This document shows, piece by piece, positions 41,201 to 51,356 of a stretch of DNA of 64,000 bases. The position numbers were made by a program, and so were the translations under genes. The notes under the pieces were generated by a model that saw only the letters and a list, made by a program, of their open reading frames with translations, had not been told where the DNA came from and ran no database searches. This DNA comes from Brevipalpus yothersi. Lineage: Eukaryota; Arthropoda; Arachnida; Trombidiformes; Tenuipalpidae. Positions within the stretch are counted from its first letter, which is position 1. Every line of letters starts with the position of its first letter. The DNA is taken from the NCBI GenBank assembly GCA_003956705.1, contig QZCP01000185.1, positions 1 through 64,000 of the forward strand, given 5' to 3'.

Positions 41201-43935
41201 GTATGCATACTTTCGAAATTGCCACTGGTCAACCGATCACTGCGACCAATGGACATTCAGAGTTGATCACTGGATTAAAGTTCTCCTTCAATGGACGTCA
41301 TCTCATATCAGTGTCTGGAGATGGATGTATATTTATGTGGAAGCTGCCATTTGAGATGGCCAATGCTATCGCCTCCAAGCTTGGCTTACCACCTGTTCCT
41401 CCAGAAAAACCAATCAATATTACAAGCAAGACAATCGAAAAGAATCTTATCAATTCGGAAAACAATGAAAAATCACCAGATGGGATCCCTTCACCAACAT
41501 CTATGTATCGTTTTAATACCAAAAATCTTCCCCCTTGGGCAAAGAAACAGATGATTGTTAGACAAGTACGCTCAGGTGATGGTAATAATCATCATGAGAA
41601 AATGGAAGAAACAAACAATGGAAATGGTGTGTCACATCCACAACCGAAAGGAAAATGGGCTCAAAGAATGGAAAACAGCCCCAATCTAGTCGTGAAATCT
41701 TACCTGAATTCCGATGCTGTCATAGCTTATCCGCCATTCAATAAGTCAGAATCTCCCCTACTTACAGATGATGGCAGTCACTCGCCTGTCGGCCGATCAC
41801 ATCATCATCTCACCGATTCATCTTCAGCAAGTGGAAGCTGGCAGCGAGAAGAAGAGGATGAAACTATCACCACAGACAGTGGAGATGTTGTCTATTATCC
41901 TCAAAATGATTCATTCCGAGCATCCTCTTTCGATATACGAGAGAATCATGATCTGGAAGGAAGACACAAATATAAGGGATTCCGTCGAAGTAGAAGTAAT
42001 CTTGGCCGCTATTGTGGCAACAATGACCTCGTGCCATCTGTTAGTGTACCGAATTTCAATGAATTGCATAGTGATGACGATGACTCTGGAAACACTGGTA
42101 ACGAAAGCGATCGTAGTGGACTGATGGTCCCTAAGAACCCACTGTATATGAGTACCGAAAATTTGGAGAGATTAGACAAACGTGAGAGATTCATGAAGAG
42201 TAACTTTGAAATGTTGGATAGACAAACTGTTTCTCCAATTGAGAACTCTCACAATGTTGAGAATGAAAATGAGAATAGATCGAGTATATCTGCTCGTTAC
42301 CTTTCACAATCAAATTCCAATCCATCGCCAAACAAAACATCAATTGTGATACGAACTTCGTCGAGCTCAACTCTCAGGCCTCCAGTATCTAAAAAGCGAG
42401 AAGAGCTTGCCAAAGCTATCAGTGAAGCGCGTAAAAAGCTCGAAACGGTAAGTTTTACTTTTTTGTCATTTGATCAAATGAATGATGCCACTGTTTATAT
42501 CTTGATTTTTTTTCATCGTTTAATAGGTTGGTTGGAGAGAGTCAAATTTGAATTCAAGCAAGAGTGTTGCTAACTTGAGAGACATGAGTGGTGATGTCAA
42601 TTTTACTCCACAAAAGAATTGTGAGTTGTTGTTACTGTTGTTTTGTCTTGTTGGTTAAAATTGTGATCTAAAACACTCTTTTTCGTTCATCAGCCTCCAT
42701 TCGACGCTCGATATCATTGAGCGATCTAACAATTGGTCCTCAACGCAAATTTCCTGTCAATACACTTTCTAATCCATCAAACGGTGAGTGACACTTGACT
42801 AGCTATATTAGCGATTACTTTTCTTATCCAATTGAAAATTCAAATTCATTTCTCTTACACTTATGCTTGTTATTTCATCACAGCAAAAAATTTGACTCCT
42901 AATCCTCCTAATCCTCCTCTGTGGGAGCGACAGCTTGACGCTGAAACGTTTCGCAACGATCCTATGAAGCGTAGTACAAGTTCCTCCAGTCTTAACAAAA
43001 GCGAATCTGCTTCATATTCCCGTCAAGGAGCTCAGTTCAAATCTCCTGGTCTTCTTAACGTCCAAACAACTTTCAGTTCATTCAATAATAAGAATAGTTC
43101 TGGAAGAATGAGTGCTCCACCACAAATCAGGAATAAAACTGGTGAATATGTCAATGGAACAGCTCACGATACAACTGATGATGAAGATTCTTCATCCGAT
43201 CCTGAAATATCATCATCTTGGAATTTACGTCCAGTAACTCCGCCCAAGCCGAATATTTTACGCCAGATTCGGCGTTCATCCACAAGCCAAACTTTGCCAA
43301 ACTCGGTCGCAAGACAATCAGAAGTATCCTCATCCAAAAGTAGGAAGCCTTGGGATAATTTTGAATTACGATCTGCCAAAAGTGAATACGATATCAGCCT
43401 TGCAGGCCGAGATAGCCTTCCACGCAATCGAACCTTCGCCAGCCCGGCAGCTAATTCTACGCTCTGGAAATCACCCGCCAACGCTGGTTTAGTGGGTAGT
43501 GCCGGAGGCTTCCATCATCACCTTAGTAGCCTTTCAGGGAATGACATGATTATGAACGATAAGTTTGATCTCTCATCCAGTAATCCTGCTTCCATTCCAA
43601 TAAGTGTTGAGTTAGTACATCATGTTGTTGATGAATTGAATCATATCGCTACCTATGCAAAAAAAATTTATCACCGTTGCTCAGCAGCTGGGAACATTGC
43701 TTTCTGTAACTTATTAGTCGATGGTATATCAAAGGCCTACGTTAATCTGTCCACAGTAGTTCCTCCACCTCCTATTGATGGTGACATACCAGTTATGGCT
43801 AGTAGCAATGATTGTACGAATAGTTTACCTCCTGAGAGTATGGTGCACACTATGAATCTTCTTCAACAGTATGCAGATAGAATAGTCAGCATGGTAGAGC
43901 AAAGAATGACAAAAGAAAGTCCGAAAAAGAATTGA
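38231..43935 (+). CDS. MAPKBP1: MAPKBP1 / WDR62 WD40 scaffold
   Basis: Seven coding exons: 38231-38536, 39087-39491, 39704-40069, 40300-42447, 42527-42620, 42694-42783 and 42884-43935, giving 1486 aa. Two tandem WD40 propellers fill the first 750 or so residues, with conserved segments VAYPAGCVSVIYN, GNRHIKYWYL, ADGIIRCFSP, NDHSMYVWD-like SDHSMYVWDIRD, SASRDRLIHVFD, SCGADKSIIFRKYD and ISVSGDGCIFMWKL. A long Ser/Pro-rich tail follows, then a C-terminal helical dimerisation segment (about 1375-1480) that matches the family's coiled end. Vertebrates have two paralogues, MAPKBP1 (JNK/NOD2 signalling) and WDR62 (JNK scaffold and centrosome/spindle protein). Invertebrates usually have one, so this probably serves both roles. 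The start aligns with family N termini (VLGLTVTNNSALDCD). AATAAA occurs at 44341. Confidence 0.94.
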
Positions 43936-44340
43936 TCCCAATCTAGGAGAAAATTGTTCATTAGATAATCAATCAACCAAAATTGCCTTCATTGTAGTGA
44001 GGAAAGTCACATTCTTACTTCAGGTCTCTTTTGGTGCCTCTCTCTACTTTTGACAGCTTCCGGAATATTCCATGCCATATTCGGTGCTCGCCTTTCCCTT
44101 TTCCAATCATTCCAGAAGTAATCAATCTTTTCCAATCTAAATCATTTGCAACTATTCATTCCTCCACATGCAAACCTTTGAGCCCACATAAATATCATTT
44201 TTGCTCTTTCAAAAAAGATTTAGCCAAAATTTATATTTATCATTCCATAATAATATTAATAATTCGTAGTTTTTTCCTATTTAATTAAAGTAATTTCTTT
44301 CCATCCAAATATTAGCCTTCTTGGTGGTTCAAGTTTTGAA

Positions 44341-44346
44341 AATAAA
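44341..44346 (+). terminator. AATAAA, probable MAPKBP1 poly(A) signal
   Basis: AATAAATAAA lies about 400 bp after the MAPKBP1 stop in sense orientation. Confidence 0.45.
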
Positions 44347-46140
44347 TAAAAAGAAGCTGAACCACCTAATTTTCCATTATATATCACACCAACATCCAAA
44401 ATGTGCACATTTTGTAATAATATTTCACTTATTAGATGGTGCCAGCTTTTAAAATTTTTCTAGACAAAATACAAGAGTGGATTGACAATCAAAAACATTC
44501 TAAGTCTTCAAATAAAATTGACCATTATAACATCACATGCGATCACGAGTGAAGCAAGTTCGTTTTTATCCTCATGAAAGCGATATGAATGGAAAAATTC
44601 CCTCCATTCATCGATTCAATGCCGTTGTTGGCTGGAACTATTCATTTACGGTGACTTTCGTGAGATTTTCTGAATTCGAGTATGAACATTCCCTTCTATG
44701 GTGAAATTAGACATGCTACCAACATCAATTGAGGCAACTTGAATGTATATATAAACAAGAGGCCTAGTCAACGAGAGCTATTCAAACTGCCATTGCTGGC
44801 CATGTTATCTGTCCATAGTTTCTTGTTTTCTCATTTTGGTGAGATCGAAATGATCACGCCACGGGCATAAATTAATGATTAATGCCTTATATCTACATGG
44901 ATGTCTAAAAATTAGCTTTTTTCTTAAGACCACTGTGTATCAGAACATCATGTAACTCTAGTGAGTCTTAATGCAATCGAAATAGTAATTGAGTGCTCTT
45001 TTTAGATCGTCAAGTCAAATCGTTACAAATCTTGACCTGAATTTGTTAACTTCATGGCCAAGGTCTAAATTGGTAGTTATCGATGAGGAAGATGCCATTG
45101 CAAGCAATAAAAACGAGAAAAAAAGCAAGATAATCTATTACGCTAGGGGTTGTAGTTGTGGCAATAAAGTTTCCAGGAAAGTCAACCTTCATTGCGAAGA
45201 GAACCAGAGAGGACCAGTAATCTGAGCAGTGTAATCGATGGATTTTTCAAGAGACTTGATGGAAATCATCAAAACGATACATCCCACTGGATTACATGTA
45301 ATCTGGATAGTGGAGGTGAAAGTTCACTCTTCTCAAAGGCAAAACTTTATTACATTGCCTCTGGTGTTGGTGACTTTCAACCGGACAACTTTTACTTATT
45401 AGCCAAAAACCCGAATCAACCGGTTTATGGGAAATTTTGCCAAAAGTTTTCCTTTTTCCAATAGTCTGCTTCCTATGGCTATTCCCTTGTGAGATTTTTT
45501 GTCCAAGTTGAATGTCCATAGATTCGGCTGGTCATTAAATTTTCATGTTTAGCTTGGGAAGTGATCATGTGAACTCTGAACAAATGAACAATCATCGAGC
45601 CCTGATTCAACTGATCATGCATTCAATTTTCATTTGATTGGAAACAGCAATTCTCACTCAACAATTTTATCTTGTTGATCACTGTTTTTGCAGTACCAAA
45701 CTATCAAGGTTTTAACTTACGTTGATCTGATAGTCTGAAAAATTTTTTTCAATCTTCAGTTGACCATGAAAGACTGAGAATAGCTTTTCATTATGCAATC
45801 AATAGATGGATGGGCTCACTTGATCGTCAAATGATGAATATTCACACGCGATCATTGGTGCCTCACGATACCTGATCGAATGTATCGACTGAACTCATGT
45901 CATCTTGACAGTATCTTGTCATTTCGAATGGTGATTGGGAAAAATTCTTCCAATAAGAATTTAGCGATGAATAATGAGATGCCTGTTTCTCTTTCCTGTA
46001 TCGTACATTGGAGGAGTCAATTAGTAGGCGAAGCTCGCTGCTCAGCACTTAATACTGGAAGAAATTTTCATCACAGATCAGTCTAGATTATCCTTCTTCT
46101 GTTTCGCAACGAATTAGAACTTTTCCTTCCAATTATATCA

Positions 46141-46154
46141 TTTTGGCGGGAAAA
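46141..46154. promoter_or_regulatory. E2F consensus-like site
   Basis: TTTTGGCGGGAAAA matches the E2F consensus TTTSGCGSGAAA fully. It lies about 450 bp upstream of the membrane SDR start codon. GC-rich hexamers are rare in this AT-rich window. Confidence 0.35.
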
Positions 46155-46337
46155 GACTTTTCGGTCTCAGTCTTCTTATCAGTCAACTGTGGGGTTATGA
46201 GCCACTTATTATTATAGCCAAAATAGCCAAAAATTGTCCTCTGCACTTGTGACTACGTGATAGCTTTCAGCAATTCGCATACCATGAGGGCTACCAATGA
46301 GCCGTCCCATGTTAATTTTTGCTAGAGCTATCTTGCT

Positions 46338-46340
<3 letters not shown>

Positions 46341-46404
<64 letters not shown>
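46341..46404. repeat. (CT)n microsatellite
   Basis: A CT tract of about 64 bp with one TTTC break near its end, 190 bp upstream of the membrane SDR gene. Confidence 0.96.
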
Positions 46405-46596
46405 TAAAATCTTTCCTCTCCCTGTCTCACTCACTAAAGAGTCAAGAGTAGAATCACTCTTGATGCAAACCTGAATCGGGTGGCCAAAATTTTCAAGGAA
46501 TTGACCGAGTTTCGATACACTCTGCGAGTGTTAAGTTAAGCTTCTTCGGGAAGCTTATCATTTGTGGATTTAAATTAATTCAATATAATCATAACA

Positions 46597-48447
46597 ATGC
46601 GTTCAGAAGGTTTTCTCTATTTCTTTAGTTTTATTTGCTTGATCTCAGCATTAGTGGCCCTCTTTTTCTATGAATCCATCCTCATCATAGGACTGATTGT
46701 GACTCCTTATGCAATTTTTCGCCTCGCATGGATTCTCACTAAAGCGATTCGAAGTTTAATACTGTTTAAAGTCAATCCTCGTGGCAAAACAATATTCATC
46801 ACAGGTAAGTGATGTACAAAGTGTATTACAAAGTTTTTCTCAATCTTGAAAAAAATCTCACCGCAATTATAAGTTTCATTCTTCAAACGACCTATTTTTT
46901 CCCACTCGAAGCTAAGTTTCTGACCATATTGCAACGCTATCGCTCAGTCGGATTCAAGCATGAATCTTCCACTCATTCCATTTTTCTATGCAAAATAGAA
47001 AGAAACACTAACAAAATTCCATTTCAGAACATTTGTGAATGCAAAAATATGAAATGATTTCCTTATAATAGAAATTTTCGATCATGTCTCAAAGTGCTTC
47101 GATAATTTCCTTCGCATTTTATCCGGTTCATATCTAATGAAAGTTTTCTGAAAGTATCGATAAGAATCTTAACACAACGTTCCAACCTGTGTAGAAATTT
47201 TCTATCAGGAGGTAACTTTCGTTTAGCTATGTCATTATATGTCATAACAAGTGTCGAAACTTTGTCTATATCATTGTGATCTTTGGGATCGTTTGATTGG
47301 TTGCAATTTCATCCTGATCGTATCAATTGAAAATTTTTCGCAATACTATCACCTGAACAGAGGTTAAAGCTACTTTTTTGCCCCCAAGTATTAATAGGTC
47401 TTTTGGCTTGTCTAACAGCTCAAGTAACCTGATTTTTGACCAACAAAAAATGCATTGACTTTCTCTCTTATTGCTTTTTTAATTAATCTTGTCCAAAAAG
47501 GTTGTGACACTGGTTTTGGCAATGAAACAGCTCTCAAACTCAATAAGAGAGGATTTCGTGTCATTGCATCTTGTCTATTTATGGATGGACCAGGAGCGGA
47601 GAAACTTCGAAACGAAGCTGTCCATAAGGATCGGATGCATATTGTTAAACTTGATGTGACCAATGATGTGGACATTAATAACGCATATAATGAAGTGGAA
47701 TCGATTCTCAAATTGACCGAAGATCAACTGTATGGCCTTCTGAATAACGCTGGAATTATATACTATGGAAACACAGAGTTTGGTGATTTTAATTCCCACT
47801 TCCATCGAGTGATGGACATAAATGCTTTGGGACCAGTTCGAGTTACTCGAAAATTTCTTCCACTCATACGAGAATCTAAAGGTCGAATTGTGATCATATC
47901 AAGTATAGCTGGTCGCTTGATTGGAATGAATCTCACATCTTATTGTATGAGTAAATTTGCTGCTCGAGCTTTTGCTGATGGCTTGAGGCAAGAAGTGGAC
48001 CAATTCGGAGTGAAAGTGATTGACATTGAGCCAAGTTATGCAAATACATCTCTCATCGACTCAGATCTCATTAAGAAAAGTTTCCAAAAAACTGTGGCCA
48101 ATACACCTGAAGAGATTGTCAATGCATATGGCAAAAATTATCTCAAAAAATCAGATACTCTTTTTAACTTTCTGGAAAATTTCGATCTATTTTGGAACAA
48201 AAAATTTATCCATCGAAGAGTTGTACAAACTGTTCAGACAGCTTTTCTATCTGCAGATCCTTTCACCCACTATTTGGTTCTCTGTGCTGGAATAAGAATG
48301 CTCTTCTTCGCATTGTGGGTTCTTCCGGAAGAGATTGCTCTTCCACTCATTAGGAGGATCGAAAATTTGATAATGTCTATCTATGCAATATGCTCAAGAT
48401 CTGCGAAAAAATCAAAGCTCGCAGCTGATAATATCATTCCAGTGTGA
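46597..48447 (+). CDS. membrane-anchored SDR, retinol/17-beta-HSD-like (SDR9C type)
   Basis: Two exons, 46597-46804 and 47501-48447, give 384 aa. The first exon encodes two hydrophobic segments (about 6-24 and 26-48) that should anchor the enzyme in the ER membrane. The Rossmann motif is split by the intron: FIT in exon 1, then GCDTGFG (70-76). NNAG is at 151-154, the catalytic Ser is in IISSIAG (203-204) and the YxxxK motif is Tyr217-Lys221. The ITGCDTGFG form is typical of the retinol dehydrogenase, 17-beta-HSD6 and beta-hydroxybutyrate dehydrogenase group. NAD(H)-linked oxidation of a retinoid, steroid or similar lipid alcohol is therefore inferred. The exact substrate is unknown. AATAAA is at 48634. 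The hydrophobic segment near 300-315 may be a second membrane contact. Confidence 0.88.
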
Positions 48448-49467
48448 GTCTCATGATATATAATTCAAATATGGAGCAAAATTGCTTTTGGAATTTAAAA
48501 GATGTTGATATCAGCTAATTTCGACCACTAAAAGAAAAAAATATCAACTCTAAATTATTTTTGACATTTTCTCTGATACTTTTTTGGCTAGTTCTAAATT
48601 ACCGCTCAATAGACCTTTTTTTATAAATCATTGAATAAAATTAAATCACTGATGTTGATTAATAGTGAATTGTTTAATGGATCATAATTTTTAACACAAA
48701 TCTCTTCTTTATCCTCTCCTTTATGGTCAGAAATTTTTCAAGATTAGGTGCTCAGTCCCATTTTAAAGATGATCTTCTGATTCATGTATGCCTCGAGAAA
48801 TGTTTCAATACTATTTTCCTTTGATTTCTCCCAGAAAAATTTTGCGAAAAATATAAACTCCCTGCTCTACTAACAGAAACTTGTATATATCATACATTCA
48901 TTTCACCCCTCAAAAAGCTGAAAACTTCCATTCCAAGGTTAAGGTGATTCGAAATTATTCTTAATCACATGAAACGATGATTTAGAGATTCAGAACAAAA
49001 TTCCTATGATTCCTTAGGTTTCTTCAGATTCATGGGATCCGCGCTAATCGACGCTCGAGACAGCCTCCTCTGCCACTGTAGCTGTTAAGTTGGGAAACAG
49101 TTTAATTTTTTTTTAATTTGTTTGTTCTCCGCGGGAACCTTGTTGTTCAGAGGCTTCCTCTTTATTTTATCTTGAAATTGCTGCCTTTGGTTTTCAATCT
49201 TTTATATCTAGACAAAAGAGCGCTTGAAAAACTGATAAAAAAGGCGAAAGATTGTGAACGGGAACGAAAAGTTTGACTTTATCCACTTTGCAAACATGTG
49301 GCGCTGTGTTTTGTTGATTTTTTTCGCTTATCACATCGCGCGTGTTGAACAGCTTTATCAATGTAACCAAGTTTTTCCTCTCGATTGCTTAATTAATTGT
49401 GAAAAAAGTGATCCTCTCATCTAAATTCAATTTATTTGCCTCAAAATATACAGCTTAGAGGGATGGC
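48448..49467. other. intergenic, membrane SDR gene to the acidic protein gene
   Basis: This stretch holds the SDR 3' UTR with AATAAA at 48634-48639, then a slightly more GC-rich 300 bp (about 49020-49350) that probably includes the promoter of the next gene. No additional gene was recognised. Confidence 0.55.
48634..48639 (+). terminator. AATAAA, probable poly(A) signal of the membrane SDR gene
   Basis: Sense-strand hexamer 187 bp after the stop codon. Confidence 0.5.
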
Positions 49468-49471
49468 ATGA
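49463..49471 (+). promoter_or_regulatory. two-codon uORF overlapping the next start codon
   Basis: ATG GCA TGA starts five bases upstream of the main ATG, and its stop overlaps that ATG (ATGA). A ribosome that starts on it would terminate on top of the main start, which could allow reinitiation or reduce translation. Whether the transcript includes it is not known. Confidence 0.4.
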
Positions 49472-50916
49472 GCAATCCTCCATCTCCGGCGAAAGAGGTA
49501 TCTTCCTCACCTTGTCAAGCGACAAATGATGGTGATGATGATCATCAGAAAAAATTGTTGTCTCCCAAGAAAGAGGCTGAAGATGAAGAGGTGAAAACAG
49601 CTCTACCACAAACATCATCATCATCATCATGTAATGAAAAATTGGACATAAATGAACTGAAAAATGATACTGAATCAAGCTTATCGGTAACACAAAGTGA
49701 TGTGGTGAAGTTGGATAATAGTGATGGAAAGATTTCCGATGTGACCGTGAAAACGGAAAAGAATGAGACAGTCCAGCTTGATGATGTGAAAGTTGAACAA
49801 CAATCACCTCAACCAGAGAAACGATTAAAGACTAATCAGGAGAGAAAAGTTGCTCCGAAAGCTAAAAAGTTTGATCTTGTTGGCAGTATATTGTCTCTAA
49901 GTCAAAATAAGAAGATCACCATCGCTCGATTGGGAGATCGGAGGCGAAATCCTATTGTTGGCCGATCGATGCCAGGATGTTCCGAATCTTCTCGAACTAA
50001 AGATGGAAATGGTTCTGGTGGTATTGAGGCCGATGGACAGAGTAAATATGATCCATTTGATGCTAATCGCTTTTCTGCATCAACTACCGGTAATTATGAA
50101 ACCTGTCTGGCAGACTTCTTGAGAAATTTCAGCAGAAGTAACGGACCTATTGATTTGGACAAGTTAAGACTAATGGTAATGGCCCCTCTTTTTAATAAGC
50201 TGCACCTTTTATTGTTCTTGATGGGCTCAAAGGATAAGAAATGATTTCTTAAACATTTATTGCTTGAAAGTTATGGGAATCTCGATTGATGTCACGATCA
50301 TCAGAGACTATTGTTTTGTCCTCAAGTTAGGAGGTATTTTAGTGCATTTATTATTACAGATTCTTCAATTTCACAATCAAATAGAGTTTTTAGATTTCTC
50401 TTGTTACTTGAATGATCAACTCATTTAGCTCTTCTTATCTTGAACTCAAACTTGAGAGAAACAAAGCACCATCAAATTTCCAAAATTTTATTGGATAGGA
50501 CCCTCACTACTAATTTTTGCTAATCGATTGAACATTTTTCTTTTCCACCTTACAGAGCTACTATGAGATCAGAAGTGATGAAGAGGCTGAAGCTGTGAAA
50601 AAGATCATCGATGCTTTAGCCGATTCTTTGGTATCTTATGAAACTTCGATACTACCTTCAGATATCACCGAGGTAAATAGCTCAATTTCGTGTCTTACGA
50701 CTAACAGAGGAATGAAGAATCCCTCCGAAAATCAGTTTCGATGGGTTCTACATTTTTATCTTAGATTAGAAAATTTATGCTAATAAGCAGTGTCTGGGTA
50801 AAAAATTCGGGTAGAGTTTTTCGACATTTGTGAAGATTGTTCAATTTGATATTTTCTAATTATATGCTCTTTTTCCTTTTACATAGATGGTCAAAGATTC
50901 AATTGGCAAGCAGTGA
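49468..50916 (+). CDS. unrecognised acidic/helical protein
   Basis: Three exons, 49468-50175, 50556-50672 and 50887-50916, give 284 aa. I do not recognise the family. The first 130 residues are low-complexity, acidic and Ser-rich with Lys clusters (RKVAPKAKK), as in many nuclear proteins. A more conserved-looking part follows: FDLVGSILSLSQNKKITIARLGDRRRNP at about 133-160, then YDPFDANRF and a helical C-terminal segment in exon 2 (SDEEAEAVKKIIDALADSL). Codon use and phase-0 junctions support real coding. The terminal exon is uncertain. Its stop overlaps a possible donor (GCA|GTGAGC), so the protein may continue into another exon near 51180. A two-codon uORF overlaps the start. The gene converges on NADSYN1 with nearly coincident poly(A) signals. 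Confidence 0.65.
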
Positions 50917-51186
50917 GCATTTTTTATATTTACACGAATTTCATACGGTTTGCTTCGTGTCAGTGTACAATATTCATCTTTTCAATATAAATGGGGTGAT
51001 AAATCACCTCCTGTCAATCAGCAATCCTCTATTTTCTTTTCCCGATCACAAAAATGTCTCAAACTTTCCGTCTCCATTCAAACGCTGAAACTTCAGTACA
51101 GGAAAATGTTGATATAGTGATTGGAATCGATGAAACCAATTTTAGATGGTTTAATTATGAAATTTATGATCCTCAATTTTCAGTCG

Positions 51187-51192
51187 AATAAA
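51187..51192 (+). terminator. AATAAA, probable poly(A) signal of the acidic protein gene
   Basis: Plus-strand hexamer 270 bp after the stop. It lies 20 bp before the minus-strand hexamer of NADSYN1, so the two 3' ends overlap. Confidence 0.45.
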
Positions 51193-51211
51193 CTCGATTT
51201 TGGATGGATAT

Positions 51212-51217
51212 TTTATT
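51212..51217 (-). terminator. AATAAA, probable NADSYN1 poly(A) signal
   Basis: TTTATT on plus, about 140 bp after the NADSYN1 stop on the minus strand. Confidence 0.45.
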
Positions 51218-51356
51218 TTATTTGAACTATATAAAGCACAAAGACTATAAAATGATTAGATGATTATACATCTCTCTGGAAAGCTAAAAAGAAGTGAACT
51301 TTGGCATCAAGGCACAATACTAAGTTGATTATTTATATGTATATACTTATATGGCA

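Larger units (their letters stand above)
43936..46596. other. intergenic, MAPKBP1 to membrane SDR gene
   Basis: This stretch holds the MAPKBP1 3' UTR (AATAAA at 44341-44346), a TATATATAAA stretch near 44745-44754 with no gene behind it, an E2F-like palindrome (46141-46154) and a CT microsatellite (46341-46404). ORFs at 44989-45464 show no family features. Confidence 0.6.

Noticed and set aside
44989..45464. Two overlapping plus-strand ORFs preceded by a TATATATAAA stretch
   Set aside because: The TATA-like element made a small gene seem possible. The two frames cannot be joined with good splice sites and show no family features.
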